Source: Thermoanaerobacter ethanolicus JW 200 (GTDB lineage Bacteria; Bacillota; Thermoanaerobacteria; Thermoanaerobacterales; Thermoanaerobacteraceae). Taken from it: a stretch of 64,000 bases of DNA. The DNA lies in assembly GCF_003722315.1 (NCBI RefSeq), contig NZ_CP033580.1:1115001-1179000 (forward strand), read 5' to 3'. A program made the position numbers and the translations under genes. Under the pieces are notes generated by a model. That model worked only from the letters and a program-made list of their open reading frames with translations. It was not told where the DNA came from and searched no databases. Positions 1 through 10,216 of the stretch are shown here, piece by piece (positions within the stretch are counted from its first letter, which is position 1; each line of letters begins with the position of its first letter).

Positions 1-1
1 G

Positions 2-1408
2 AAAGAAGCAGCTACAAAAACTAATGATATTGCTGGTGACGGTACAACAACTGCAACACTTTTAGCACAAGCAATGGTTCGTGAAGGGCTTAAAAACCTC
101 GCTGCAGGAGCTAACCCAATGCTTTTAAGAAGAGGCATTGCAAAAGCTGTTGATGCTGCAGTTGAGGGATTAAAGAGGATATCTAAACCTATAGATAATA
201 AAGAGTCAATTGCTCACGTTGCCTCTATATCAGCAGCTGATGAAGAGATAGGAAAGCTCATTGCAGAAGCAATGGACAAAGTAGGAAAAGATGGAGTTAT
301 AACTGTTGAAGAATCAAAAACATTAGGTACAACTCTTGAAGTTGTTGAAGGAATGCAATTTGACAGAGGATATATCTCCCCTTATATGGTGACAGATGCT
401 GAAAAAATGGAGGCAGTATTAGAAGAGCCTGTTATTCTTATAACAGATAAAAAAATCTCAAATATTCAAGATTTGTTACCACTCTTAGAACAAATAGTAC
501 AGCAGGGCAAGAAGCTTCTCATTATTGCTGATGACGTAGAAGGAGAAGCATTGGCAACATTAATTGTTAACAAATTAAGAGGTACATTTACATGTGTAGC
601 TGTAAAAGCTCCTGGTTTTGGTGACAGAAGAAAAGAAATGTTACAAGATATAGCAATACTCACAGGCGGTCAAGTAATTTCCGAAGAATTAGGTTATGAC
701 TTGAAAGATGTAAGATTAGATATGCTTGGCCGTGCAAGACAAGTAAAAGTTACGAAAGAATATACAACAATTGTAGGTGGCGCAGGTGATCCATCAGAAA
801 TTAAGAAGAGAGTAAATCAAATAAAAGCTCAGATTGAAGAAACGACATCAGACTATGACAGAGAGAAATTACAAGAAAGACTTGCAAAATTGGCTGGTGG
901 TGTAGCTGTAATTCAAGCTGGTGCTGCAACTGAGACAGAACTCAAAGAAAAGAAACACAGAATTGAAGACGCATTAGCAGCTACAAAAGCAGCAGTAGAA
1001 GAGGGTATAGTACCTGGTGGCGGTATTGCCCTTCTCAATGTAATAGAAGATGTACAAAAAGTAGTTGACTCCTTAGAGGGCGATTTCAAGACGGGTGCTA
1101 AGATAGTATTAAGAGCATTAGAAGAGCCTGTAAGACAAATTGCAACAAATGCTGGTGTTGACGGTTCTGTAATAGTAGAAAAAATAAAAGCTGCTAAAGA
1201 TCCAAACTTCGGATATGATGCTTACAAGGAAGAATTCACAGACATGTTCAAAGCAGGTATTGTGGACCCAACAAAAGTTACAAGGACAGCTTTACAAAAT
1301 GCTGCGTCAATTGCTTCAATGATACTCACAACAGAGGCAATTGTAGTAGACATACCAGAGAAGAATACAGGAATGCCAAATCCCGGAGCAGGAATGGATA
1401 TGATGTAA
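2..1408 (+). CDS. groEL: Chaperonin GroEL (60 kDa), 5' end outside window
   Basis: The frame is open from base 2, so the N-terminus lies upstream; 468 codons are visible of a protein usually about 540 residues. The first visible residues include [14 protein letters not shown], the nucleotide-binding segment of group I chaperonins, and the protein ends in the typical Gly/Met-rich tail (GAGMDMM). GroEL forms the double-ring ATP-driven folding cage with GroES, whose gene normally lies just upstream and is not seen here. A strong terminator follows directly. No frameshift or missing motif is visible in the part present. The ATG at base 74 is internal. Confidence 0.98.
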   Translation, partial: KEAATKTNDIAGDGTTTATLLAQAMVREGLKNLAAGANPMLLRRGIAKAVDAAVEGLKRISKPIDNKESIAHVASISAADEEIGKLIAEAMDKVGKDGVITVEESKTLGTTLEVVEGMQFDRGYISPYMVTDAEKMEAVLEEPVILITDKKISNIQDLLPLLEQIVQQGKKLLIIADDVEGEALATLIVNKLRGTFTCVAVKAPGFGDRRKEMLQDIAILTGGQVISEELGYDLKDVRLDMLGRARQVKVTKEYTTIVGGAGDPSEIKKRVNQIKAQIEETTSDYDREKLQERLAKLAGGVAVIQAGAATETELKEKKHRIEDALAATKAAVEEGIVPGGGIALLNVIEDVQKVVDSLEGDFKTGAKIVLRALEEPVRQIATNAGVDGSVIVEKIKAAKDPNFGYDAYKEEFTDMFKAGIVDPTKVTRTALQNAASIASMILTTEAIVVDIPEKNTGMPNPGAGMDMM

Positions 1409-1410
1409 TC

Positions 1411-1442
1411 AAAAAAGGCTGAGTTGAGGCTCAGCCTTTTTT
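1411..1442 (+). terminator. Intrinsic terminator after groEL
   Basis: An AAAAAAGGCTGAG / CTCAGCCTTTTTT hairpin with a 5-base loop and a T-run starts 3 bases after the groEL stop. The A-run on the left makes it likely to work in both directions. Confidence 0.9.
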
Positions 1443-1455
1443 AAGCTTTTTAAAC

Positions 1456-1484
1456 TTGACACTTTTGCGATTGTCTGATAAAAT
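1456..1484 (+). promoter_or_regulatory. Promoter for tRNA-Arg
   Basis: TTGACA at 1456-1461 and TAAAAT at 1479-1484 with a 17-base spacer, 20 bases before the tRNA. This is a near-consensus sigma-A promoter. Confidence 0.75.
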
Positions 1485-1503
1485 ACTTTTGTAATAATAT
1501 TAA

Positions 1504-1580
1504 GCGCCCGTAGCTCAGCAGGATAGAGCAGCAGTTTCCTAAACTGCGTGCCGGAGGTTCGAGTCCTCTCGGGCGCACCA
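1504..1580 (+). tRNA. tRNA-Arg (CCT)
   Basis: A complete cloverleaf of 77 bases with an encoded CCA end. The acceptor arms GCGCCCG/CGGGCGC pair, the T-loop GGTTCGAGTCC is standard, and the anticodon loop TTCCTAA carries CCT. The hairpin at 1604-1636 (repeated with a T-run at 1902-1938) is probably its terminator. Confidence 0.97.
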
Positions 1581-1636
1581 TTACCATAGAAATTAGTAAT
1601 ATCAAGGATTCTAACTATCTTATAGTTAGAATCCTT

Positions 1637-1901
1637 CAGCTTGTTGACAAAGTTAAAAAATATTCAAAGGAGATATTTTGCATCGTCGCTCCGATGTTCC
1701 AAAGCGACAAAACTAAAGCTCGACCTTCGGGCTCCGGCAGGGTACCGGGCACAATCGGCCTCCTTGCCTCAGGTGCCCGCCTTCGCCATCCATGGCTTCG
1801 GCCCTGCCTCCACCCTCGGTCTTGCTAAGTTTTGTTACCGCTTTGTAACAAGTCGCTCCTTATGCAAAATATCTCCTTTACGAAAGTTTGTCTACAGTCT
1901 G
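1637..1901 (+). repeat. Terminator-flanked structured element, copy A
   Basis: A 265-bp GC-rich element with imperfect terminal inverted repeats, CAG-CTTGTTGACAAA at the left and its counterpart TTTGTCTACAGTCTG at the right. A second, longer inverted repeat lies inside (AAAGGAGATATTTTGCAT / ATGCAAAATATCTCCTTT). The centre folds into nested helices, including GGCAGGG/CCCTGCC and GGGCAC/GTGCCC. A 33-base hairpin is present on both sides as a direct repeat (1604-1636 and 1902-1934); only the right one is followed by T residues. Three more copies occur at 27146, 40082 and 46095. Open frames across it differ between copies and are not genes. Its mobility is inferred from copy number and flanking duplications. 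Confidence 0.8.
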
Positions 1902-1938
1902 AAGGATTCTAACTATCTTATAGTTAGAATCCTTTTTT
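1902..1938 (+). terminator. Intrinsic terminator, duplicated around copy A
   Basis: The AAGGATTCTAACTAT / ATAGTTAGAATCCTT hairpin followed by a T-run. The same hairpin without the T-run is at 1604-1636. The group II intron begins 2 bases further on. Confidence 0.85.
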
Positions 1939-1940
1939 AC

Positions 1941-3852
1941 GTGCGCCCGGCATGGGCGATAACTAGGCGGTGAAAGTCCGCTGTGGGCTTGGTAGTGGGA
2001 ACCACTAGCCAAGAGCAAGGGTGTCCATCGTGAGGTGGAATCTGAAGGAAGCTTAAGGCAAAATCTCGGTCTGATGAACAAGAACCAGATAAGAGGCTGA
2101 ATTGGGGTGGATGAGTTTGCGTAACAAAACGAAGTCCAACACTACCCGAACCCCATACAGTAAATCTGGCAGATATATGAGATGAAAGTTATCGTTCTTA
2201 CCCGGGGAGGTCTCAAGGATAAGTCATGGAAGTAAAATCTGAAGTGACAACCCATGCAGTGATGTATGGCTGAACCTTGAGAAGTCAGCAGAGGTCATAG
2301 TACTTATCTAGACATGAATAGATAAGGAAGGACCGAACGTTAGGAGGTTTTGAAAATCTTATGGACTCGAAAGATATGCAGAGACTGCAGACAACTCAAC
2401 AAAGAGGCTATCCGTTGAATAGAGAAATGGAATTTCAAAAGACAACGGAAGTGCATAGTATATCATCGGCGTCGGAAGATGGAAGAAACGAGGTACAAAG
2501 ATATACCGGCAAGATGCTTGAAATGATAGTAGAACGAGGGAACATGGAAGCAGCATACAAGCGCGTTGTTGCAAATAAAGGAAGCCATGGAGTCGATGGG
2601 ATGGAAGTAGATGAACTTCTACCGTATCTCAAAGAAAACTGGCCAACCATAAAACAACAACTGCTGGAGGGGAAATACAAACCACAACCAGTGCGAAGAG
2701 TAGAAATTCCCAAACCAGATGGAGGAGTAAGACTCCTAGGAATACCTACAGTACTAGACAGACTAATACAACAAGCAATAGCCCAAATACTAAATAGAGT
2801 CTACAACCATACATTTTCTGATAGCAGTTATGGATTCAGACCAGGACGCAGTGCAAAAGACGCAATAAAAGCCGCAGAAGCATACATAAATGAAGGATAC
2901 ACATGGGTTGTAGATATGGACTTAGAAAAGTTCTTTGACAGAGTAAACCACGACATAATAATGTCCAAACTAGAAAAGCGGATAGGAGATAAAAGGGTAC
3001 TAAAGTTAATACGAAGATACCTAGAATCAGGAGTAATGATAAACGGAATCAAAATATCAACAGAAGAAGGGACACCCCAAGGAGGGCCATTAAGTCCCCT
3101 ATTAGCAAACATAATGTTGGACGAACTAGACAAAGAACTTGAGAAACGAGGGCATAAATTCTGCCGATATGCAGATGACTGCAACATATATGTAAAAAGC
3201 AGGTCTGCAGGAAACAGAGTAATGAAGAGCATAAAGAAATTCATAGAAAGCAAATTAAAACTAAAAGTCAACGAAGCAAAAAGTGCTGTAGATAGACCAT
3301 GGAGAAGAAAATTTCTTGGATTTTCATTCTATACAAAAGAAAACGAAGTAAGAATAAGAATCCATGAAAAATCCATCAAAAGGTTTAAGGAAAAAGTAAG
3401 AGAAATAACCAATCGGAACAAGGGAATAAGCATGGAAAACAGAATAAAAAGACTAAATCAAATAACAACAGGATGGGTCAACTATTTTGGATTAGCAGAC
3501 GCGAAAAGCATAATGAAAACCCTTGACGAATGGATAAGGCGAAGACTAAGGGCATGTATATGGAAACAATGGAAGAAGATAAAAACGAAGCATGATAACT
3601 TAGTAAAACTAGGAGTAGAAGAACAAAAAGCCTGGGAATACGCCAATACAAGGAAAGGCTACTGGAGAATATCCAATAGCCCAATCCTAAATAAGACTCT
3701 TACAAATAAATACTTTGAAAGCATAGGTTATAAGAGTTTATCCCAAAGATATCTAATTGTACACAATTCCTAATGAACCGCCGTATACCGAACGGTACGT
3801 ACGGTGGTGTGAGAGGACGCTGAATAAAATAATTATTCAGCTCCTACTCGAT
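1941..3852 (+). mobile_element. Group IIC intron, full length
   Basis: The 5' end GTGCGCCCGG is a typical group II intron start and directly follows a terminator T-run, the usual landing site of class C introns. About 420 bases of structured RNA precede the reverse transcriptase frame. After the frame comes domain V (about 3776-3807, with a CGC-type catalytic triad) and domain VI with the branch-site A, ending in ...CTCGAT. A second copy at 40379-43953 fixes both ends by comparison. No sign of damage is visible, so it may still splice and move. The exact 3' base is uncertain by one position. Confidence 0.9.
2361..3773 (+). CDS. ltrA: Group II intron reverse transcriptase/maturase (class C)
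   Basis: A 470-residue intron-encoded protein that helps splicing and copies the intron into DNA at new sites. The fingers/palm domain includes the GTPQGGPLSPLLANI block and the YADD catalytic motif at residues 270-273. The maturase/thumb part carries GWVNYFG and a basic WIRRRLR segment. There is no HNH endonuclease domain, as expected for class C. From memory it resembles the Geobacillus GsI-IIC enzyme along most of its length, with about 50 extra N-terminal residues. The start is ATG 2361, 13 bases after AGGAGG, which is long spacing; an internal start is possible. Confidence 0.95.
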   Translation: MDSKDMQRLQTTQQRGYPLNREMEFQKTTEVHSISSASEDGRNEVQRYTGKMLEMIVERGNMEAAYKRVVANKGSHGVDGMEVDELLPYLKENWPTIKQQLLEGKYKPQPVRRVEIPKPDGGVRLLGIPTVLDRLIQQAIAQILNRVYNHTFSDSSYGFRPGRSAKDAIKAAEAYINEGYTWVVDMDLEKFFDRVNHDIIMSKLEKRIGDKRVLKLIRRYLESGVMINGIKISTEEGTPQGGPLSPLLANIMLDELDKELEKRGHKFCRYADDCNIYVKSRSAGNRVMKSIKKFIESKLKLKVNEAKSAVDRPWRRKFLGFSFYTKENEVRIRIHEKSIKRFKEKVREITNRNKGISMENRIKRLNQITTGWVNYFGLADAKSIMKTLDEWIRRRLRACIWKQWKKIKTKHDNLVKLGVEEQKAWEYANTRKGYWRISNSPILNKTLTNKYFESIGYKSLSQRYLIVHNS

Positions 3853-3890
3853 TTTATATGAAAAGTTAGTTTTTTGCTGTTTTTGTGCTG

Positions 3891-3919
3891 TTGACAGAGA
3901 CATGTAAATTTGATATATT
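3891..3919 (+). promoter_or_regulatory. Promoter of the guaBA unit
   Basis: TTGACA (3891-3896), 17-base spacer, TATATT (3914-3919), about 40 bases upstream of the guanine aptamer and 39 bases after the intron end. Confidence 0.7.
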
Positions 3920-3961
3920 GAATAATAAATTATTTAGACAAATTAATAACTTTTTAAGAAA

Positions 3962-4080
3962 GTCCATATAATCCTGTGGATATGGCACGGGAGTTTCTAC
4001 AAAGCAGCCGTAAACTGCTTTACTATGGGCGGAATTTGCCATTTGTTTTGGCCTGAGGAAATTCTGCCCTCAGGCCTTTA
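3962..4080 (+). promoter_or_regulatory. Guanine riboswitch with terminator, upstream of guaB
   Basis: The purine aptamer spans 3962-4030: P1 (GTCCATA with TATGGGC), the conserved ATAATC and GAGTTTCTAC segments, and two hairpin arms. The discriminator in TACTATG is C (4023), which selects guanine over adenine. A terminator follows at 4050-4080 (GGCCTGAGG/CCTCAGGCC plus T residues). The 3' arm of P1 and following bases (GGGCGGAATTT, 4027-4037) can pair with AAATTCTGCCC inside the terminator, giving an antiterminator. The expected logic is that guanine stabilises P1, frees the terminator and shuts off guaBA. Confidence 0.93.
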
Positions 4081-4183
4081 ATTTATTCAAGTGTATAAAC
4101 TGTAAAGTTTTGAAGTAATCTAATTATTTAGCAAAGATTTTATTTGCTAAGTGTGTTATAATAATACTAAAAGGGAGATGTAA

Positions 4184-5641
<1,458 letters not shown>

Positions 5642-5656
5642 AAGAGGAGGATTTTA

Positions 5657-7195
5657 ATGGGGATTAAACGTGAAGTAGTGCTTATTTTAGATTTTGGAGG
5701 GCAGTATACCCAATTAATTGCCAGAAGAATAAGAGAAGCAAATGTCTTTTGTGAAATTGTTCCTTACAATATTTCTCCAGAGGAAATACGAAAAAAAGAG
5801 CCAAAGGGAATTGTGCTTTCTGGAGGGCCAGCCAGTGTCTACGTACAAAATGCTCCTAAGTGTGATAAAGAAATTTTTGAATTGGGCTATCCTGTATTAG
5901 GGATATGTTATGGCGCACAGCTTATGACAGAGCTTTTAGGTGGAAAAGTGGCTCCAGCCCCTGTAAAGGAATATGGCAAGACAGAAATTGTATTAAACAA
6001 TACTATTCCTTTGTTTAAAGGCATAGAAAGAGACACTATTGTTTGGATGAGCCATACTGATCAAATAGAACTTCCTCCTCCAGATTTTAAGGTAGTAGCT
6101 TCTACTGACAATTGCCCTATCGCAGCGATTGCGAATGTAGAGAAGAAGTTGTATGCGGTTCAATTCCACCCTGAAGTTTCACACACTCATAGAGGGACAG
6201 AGATTATAAGAAATTTCCTCTTTGAAGTATGTGATTGCGCGGCAGATTGGACAATGGATTCTTTGATTGAGCAGACAGTAAAGGAAATAAAAGCGAAAGT
6301 GGGAAAACACAAAGCTGTATGTGCTCTGTCTGGTGGTGTAGATTCTTCAGTTGCTGCTGTTTTAGTAGACAGAGCCATTCACGACCAATTGGTGTGCATT
6401 TTTGTTGATACAGGGCTTTTAAGGAAAAATGAAGGAGATATGGTTATTGAAACCTTTAGAAAAAATTATGACATGAACATCATCCGGGTAGATGCAAGGG
6501 ATAGATTTTTGTCCCGCCTTAAAGGAGTTACGGATTCAGAAGAAAAGAGAAAAATTATTGGTAATGTTTTTATAGAAGTTTTTAAAGAAGAGGCCTTAAA
6601 GATAGGAGATGTGAAATTTTTGGTGCAAGGTACTTTGTATCCTGATGTAATAGAAAGTGGCAATGGCGTGTCTTCTACTATTAAAAGTCACCACAATGTT
6701 GGAGGTTTGCCTGAAGATATAGGTTTTGAACTTATTGAACCTTTGAGGATGCTTTTTAAAGATGAAGTAAGGCAAGTAGGAAAAGAATTAGGAATCCCTG
6801 AGGAGATATTATATAGGCAGCCTTTCCCTGGACCAGGCCTTGCAGTCAGAATTCTTGGAGAAGTTACAGAAGAAAAGTTAGAAATTTTGAGACAAGCTGA
6901 CAGCATAGTTTTAAGGGAAATGAAAAAGTTTGGCTGGTACAATAAAGTATGGCAATCTTTTGCGATTTTGCCTGGCATAAAAAGTGTTGGAGTTATGGGG
7001 GATGAAAGGACTTACGCCTATGCGATAATTTTGAGGGTAGTAGATAGCTACGACGGGATGACGGCGGATTGGACAAAGCTCCCTTATGAAATTTTGGAGA
7101 GCATATCTACAAGCATTACTAATGAAGTGCCAGGAGTAAACAGAGTGCTTTACGATATTACTTCGAAACCACCAGCTACCATAGAGTGGGAATAA
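5657..7195 (+). CDS. guaA: GMP synthase (glutamine-hydrolysing)
   Basis: A 512-residue enzyme that aminates XMP to GMP with glutamine and ATP. The class I amidotransferase half (about 1-190) has the nucleophile in GICYGAQL and the His/Glu pair in FHPEVSHT. The ATP-pyrophosphatase half has the P-loop SGGVDSSV near residue 225. The C-terminal dimerisation domain ends in PPATIEWE. It has a GAGGAGG ribosome site and is co-transcribed with guaB. No clear GC-rich terminator follows, only an AT hairpin near 7215-7230. Confidence 0.98.
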   Translation: MGIKREVVLILDFGGQYTQLIARRIREANVFCEIVPYNISPEEIRKKEPKGIVLSGGPASVYVQNAPKCDKEIFELGYPVLGICYGAQLMTELLGGKVAPAPVKEYGKTEIVLNNTIPLFKGIERDTIVWMSHTDQIELPPPDFKVVASTDNCPIAAIANVEKKLYAVQFHPEVSHTHRGTEIIRNFLFEVCDCAADWTMDSLIEQTVKEIKAKVGKHKAVCALSGGVDSSVAAVLVDRAIHDQLVCIFVDTGLLRKNEGDMVIETFRKNYDMNIIRVDARDRFLSRLKGVTDSEEKRKIIGNVFIEVFKEEALKIGDVKFLVQGTLYPDVIESGNGVSSTIKSHHNVGGLPEDIGFELIEPLRMLFKDEVRQVGKELGIPEEILYRQPFPGPGLAVRILGEVTEEKLEILRQADSIVLREMKKFGWYNKVWQSFAILPGIKSVGVMGDERTYAYAIILRVVDSYDGMTADWTKLPYEILESISTSITNEVPGVNRVLYDITSKPPATIEWE

Positions 7196-7243
7196 AAATC
7201 CGAACATTAATTTAATTTTTTATAAAAAAATTCACAAATGAGG

Positions 7244-7272
7244 TTGACTAATATCAAAAAAGTTGATAAGAT
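7244..7272 (+). promoter_or_regulatory. Promoter of the permease/pur operon
   Basis: TTGACT (7244-7249), 17-base spacer, TAAGAT (7267-7272), starting a transcript about 20 bases before the first aptamer. Confidence 0.65.
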
Positions 7273-7296
7273 ATAAGTGGGACAATTGAATAAAAA

Positions 7297-7369
7297 TCAC
7301 TCATATAATCTCGAGAATATGGCTCGAGAGTCTCTACCGAACAACCGTAAATTGTTCGACTATGAGTGA
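7297..7369 (+). promoter_or_regulatory. Guanine aptamer of a tandem riboswitch
   Basis: A second purine aptamer: P1 TCACTCATA/TATGAGTGA, conserved ATAATC and a GAGTCTCTAC form of the J2/3 segment. The discriminator in GACTATG is C (7360), so it is guanine type. Its P1 ends immediately before a ykkC-type aptamer. Confidence 0.93.
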
Positions 7370-7370
7370 A

Positions 7371-7478
7371 AGTGTACCTAGGGTTCCAGCCTATTTATAG
7401 GTGTTCGGACCGAGCGGTACAGGTATATGTTTATATACCACACCTTAGGGACAAAAGCCCGGGAGGATAGGTTTCACT
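7371..7478 (+). promoter_or_regulatory. PRPP aptamer (ykkC class) of the tandem riboswitch
   Basis: Hallmarks of ykkC RNAs are present: CTAGGGTTCC near the 5' end, GGACCGAGCGGTAC in the middle, ACACCTTAGGGACAAAAGCCCGGG at the 3' side split over 7439-7463, and a closing helix AGTG..CCT with AGG..CACT. The 3' part overlaps the 5' arm of the terminator. Placement behind a guanine aptamer and ahead of purine genes matches the published guanine-PRPP tandems rather than the guanidine or ppGpp subclasses. The ligand is inferred from this context. Confidence 0.9.
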
Positions 7479-7523
7479 CTATGTTTTGCTAAAGAAATCT
7501 ATTCTTCCCGGGTTTGTTTGTTT
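7455..7523 (+). terminator. Riboswitch-controlled terminator
   Basis: AAGCCCGGGAGGATAG (7455-7470) pairs with CTATTCTTCCCGGGTT (7499-7514), followed by a T-rich run. The left arm is also the conserved 3' strand of the PRPP aptamer, so ligand-bound aptamer and terminator exclude each other. Confidence 0.88.
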
Positions 7524-7566
7524 TAAAGTTTCAAAAAATGTAAAATACTTAGATAGGAGGATTATA

Positions 7567-8949
7567 ATGGAAAAAGTGAGTAAATTGCAGCCGAAGACAT
7601 CTTTTTACGCATTAGCAAATAGGATTTGGAAACTTGAAAATTACAAGACAAATGTAAAAACAGAAATATTAGCAGGTATTACAACCTTTATAACAATGGC
7701 CTACATTATGTTTGTGAATCCCATTATACTAAAAGAAACAGGAATGGATCCAGGAGCCGTTTTTGTAGCTACTTGTCTTTCAGCGGCCATTGGAACTCTC
7801 ATGATGGCTTTTTACGCTAATTACCCTTTTGCACAAGCTCCAGGTATGGGACTTAACGCTTTCTTTACTTATACTGTCGTTTTAACAATGGGATACAGTT
7901 GGCAAGAGGCTTTAGCTGCAGTTTTTTTCTCAGGAATTATATTTATTTTGATTACTTTGTCTGGAATACGGGAAATGATTGTTGATGCTATACCTATGTC
8001 TTTAAAATATGCAGTAAGTGGAGGAATAGGTTTATTTATAGCTTTTATTGGACTTAAAAATGCTGGTATAATCGTGGCAAATCAAGCAACTTACATTGGA
8101 TTTGGCGATTTGACTAATCCTGGGACACTTCTTGCCATTGCGGGACTTTTTATAACAGCGATATTGATGTCAAGAAACGTAAAAGGTTCAATACTTCTTG
8201 GCATATTGATAACTACAGTATTGGGACTTTTTACTGGAATAGCGAAATTACCCTCTGATTTTAGTATAATTAAAATGCCACCAAGTCTTGCACCCACATT
8301 TCTCAAATTGGATATAAAAGGGCTTTTGGGAATTGGCAAGGATATAGGTTTTCTCTCACTTTTCACCAGTATGTTATATGTAGTTTTATCTTTTACTTTT
8401 GTAGATTTATTCGATACTATTGGTACTTTTATAGGAACAGGTTCAAAAGCTGGAATGTTAGATGAAAACGGCAAAATGCCTAATATGAAAAAAGGACTTA
8501 TGTCAGATGCTATTGCCACCACGATAGGCTCTCTTTTAGGAACTTCTACTGTTACTACTTATGTTGAAAGTGCTGCAGGTATTGCAGAAGGCGGAAGAAC
8601 AGGTCTTACTGCTTTTGTGACAGGTATTTTGTTTTTAGTGGCACTGTTTTTCTCACCAATAGCTTTGCTGGTGCCTACGCAAGCTACTGCTCCTGCCCTT
8701 ATTATTGTTGGTGTATTAATGATGGGCTCCATTAAAAACATAAATTTTGAAGATTTTACAGAAGCTATGCCTGCTTTCCTTGCTATAATTGCTATGCCTT
8801 TCACCTTTAGCATTGCTAATGGTATTGCTGCAGGGCTTATTGCGTATCCTATTGTAAAAATTGCAGCAGGAAGAGCAAAAGAAATTCATCCTATTGTGTA
8901 CATTCTTGCGTTTTTATTCATATTACGTTTTGCTACACTTGCTGGTTAA
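7567..8949 (+). CDS. pbuG: Purine base permease (guanine/hypoxanthine, AzgA/PbuG type)
   Basis: A 460-residue multispanning membrane protein of the nucleobase-cation symporter-2 group, with segments such as AGITTFITMAYIMFVNP near the N-terminus and FVDLFDTIGT in the middle, both typical of the PbuG/AzgA branch. It should import guanine and hypoxanthine for salvage. The start ATG 7567 has TAGGAGG 6 bases upstream. An upstream in-frame start at 7486 lies inside the terminator and is rejected. First gene behind the tandem riboswitch, so salvage uptake and de novo synthesis share one switch. A hairpin separates it from purE. Confidence 0.93.
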   Translation: MEKVSKLQPKTSFYALANRIWKLENYKTNVKTEILAGITTFITMAYIMFVNPIILKETGMDPGAVFVATCLSAAIGTLMMAFYANYPFAQAPGMGLNAFFTYTVVLTMGYSWQEALAAVFFSGIIFILITLSGIREMIVDAIPMSLKYAVSGGIGLFIAFIGLKNAGIIVANQATYIGFGDLTNPGTLLAIAGLFITAILMSRNVKGSILLGILITTVLGLFTGIAKLPSDFSIIKMPPSLAPTFLKLDIKGLLGIGKDIGFLSLFTSMLYVVLSFTFVDLFDTIGTFIGTGSKAGMLDENGKMPNMKKGLMSDAIATTIGSLLGTSTVTTYVESAAGIAEGGRTGLTAFVTGILFLVALFFSPIALLVPTQATAPALIIVGVLMMGSIKNINFEDFTEAMPAFLAIIAMPFTFSIANGIAAGLIAYPIVKIAAGRAKEIHPIVYILAFLFILRFATLAG

Positions 8950-8953
8950 AAAT

Positions 8954-8992
8954 AAGACCCCAATTAGTACTTACTAATTGGGGTCTTAAAAG
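8954..8992 (+). terminator. Hairpin between permease and purE
   Basis: AAGACCCCAATTAGTA / TACTAATTGGGGTCTT is a perfect 16-bp stem. The tail is only TTAAAAG, so it may act as a partial terminator or an mRNA end protector that lowers pur expression relative to the permease. Confidence 0.7.
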
Positions 8993-9023
8993 ATAAAAGT
9001 AAAGTATAGGAGGTATATAAAAA

Positions 9024-9488
9024 ATGACGCCTAAAGTTGCAATAGTAGTTGGCAGCAAATCTGATTTGCCTGTGGTTGAAAGATGCACAAAAATTCTTGA
9101 AGAATTTGAAATTTCCTATGATGTTAAAGTGCTGTCTGCCCATAGAACTCCCTTTGAGACACAAGAGTTTGCTGTAAATGCAGATAAATATTATGATATA
9201 ATCATTGCAGGTGCTGGAAAAGCTGCTCATCTGCCTGGTGTTATTGCTTCTTATACACTCTTGCCTGTTATTGGCCTTCCAATAAAGTCTTCTATTTTAG
9301 ATGGTCTTGACTCCCTTTTATCAATTGTTCAAATGCCCAAAGGTGTGCCTGTTGCAACAGTAGCCATAGATGGAGCAGAAAATGCAGCACTTTTAGCTTG
9401 TCATATTCTCTCTTTGAAATATACTTATTTAAAGAAGACCTTAGCTGATTATAGGGAGAAAATGGCTGAAGAAGTGTTAAACAATTAA
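9024..9488 (+). CDS. purE: N5-carboxyaminoimidazole ribonucleotide mutase (PurE)
   Basis: A 154-residue protein with the PurE signatures VGSKSDLPV near the N-terminus and SAHRTPFE around residue 39. It makes 4-carboxy-AIR. The loop [15 protein letters not shown] matches class I enzymes, which normally use N5-CAIR made by PurK; no purK is present in this window. Ribosome site TAGGAGGT is 11 bases before the ATG. First gene of the pur block, followed closely by purC. Confidence 0.96.
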   Translation: MTPKVAIVVGSKSDLPVVERCTKILEEFEISYDVKVLSAHRTPFETQEFAVNADKYYDIIIAGAGKAAHLPGVIASYTLLPVIGLPIKSSILDGLDSLLSIVQMPKGVPVATVAIDGAENAALLACHILSLKYTYLKKTLADYREKMAEEVLNN

Positions 9489-9507
9489 GAGATTGGAGGA
9501 GATAAAT

Positions 9508-10215
9508 ATGGAAAAAAGAGAATTGCTTTATGAAGGAAAAGCTAAAAAAGTTTATAAGACAGATGAAGAGAATTTTTATATCATCGAATACAAAGATGAT
9601 GCAACTGCTTTTAATGGTTTAAAGAAAGGCACAATTGCCGAAAAAGGTATAGTAAATAACAAAGTTTCTGCAATTTTATTTGCATTATTAGAAAAAAATA
9701 ATGTACCCACCCATTATGTGAAAAAACTTAGTGACAGGGAAATGTTGGTTAAAAAGGTTGAGATTTTCCCTTTAGAAGTTATCGTGAGAAATTACGCAGC
9801 AGGAAGTATTTGTAAAAGATTAGGTCTTGAAGAAGGACTAAAGTTTAAAACGCCTGTATTAGAATTCTCATATAAAAATGACGAATTGAAAGACCCAATG
9901 ATTAATGAATATCACATACAAGCTCTCGAATTAGCCACCAAAGAAGAGGTTGAAATTATGACAGGAATGACGTTTAAAGTCAACAAAATTTTGTCAGAAT
10001 ATTTTTTATCTAAAGACATTATCTTGGTAGATTTTAAATTAGAATTTGGTAAGAGTAATGAAGGAATATTATTAGCTGATGAAATTTCTCCTGATACTTG
10101 CAGATTTTGGGACAAAAACACTATGGAAAAACTTGATAAAGATAGATTTAGAAAGGATTTGGGCAAAGTAGAAGAAGCATATTTAGAAATTTTAAAAAGA
10201 CTTGGAGGTATGTAA
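9508..10215 (+). CDS. purC: SAICAR synthetase
   Basis: A 235-residue ATP-dependent ligase joining aspartate to CAIR. The start is set at ATG 9508 behind TTGGAGGA; an in-frame ATG at 9493 sits before that site. Family motifs YEGKAKKVY at the start, [15 protein letters not shown] and [11 protein letters not shown] are all present. Its last codons overlap the ribosome site of purS, so translation is probably coupled. Confidence 0.97.
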   Translation: MEKRELLYEGKAKKVYKTDEENFYIIEYKDDATAFNGLKKGTIAEKGIVNNKVSAILFALLEKNNVPTHYVKKLSDREMLVKKVEIFPLEVIVRNYAAGSICKRLGLEEGLKFKTPVLEFSYKNDELKDPMINEYHIQALELATKEEVEIMTGMTFKVNKILSEYFLSKDIILVDFKLEFGKSNEGILLADEISPDTCRFWDKNTMEKLDKDRFRKDLGKVEEAYLEILKRLGGM

Positions 10216-10216
10216 A

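Noticed and set aside
1641-1973. 110-codon frame across the structured element, and similar frames at 45996-46388 and 46183-46380
   Set aside because: They arise from the repeat's GC-rich core, differ in frame and length between copies and lack ribosome sites; the element folds as an inverted repeat.
2359-2713. Minus-strand frames over the intron reverse transcriptase, repeated in copy 2
   Set aside because: Shadow frames of a strongly biased coding strand, repeated only because the intron is.
7486-7566. Upstream start extending the permease by 27 residues
   Set aside because: It lies within the riboswitch terminator; ATG 7567 has a perfectly spaced TAGGAGG.
10202-10216. TTG start giving purS five extra residues
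   Set aside because: It overlaps the GGAGG site that properly serves GTG 10217.
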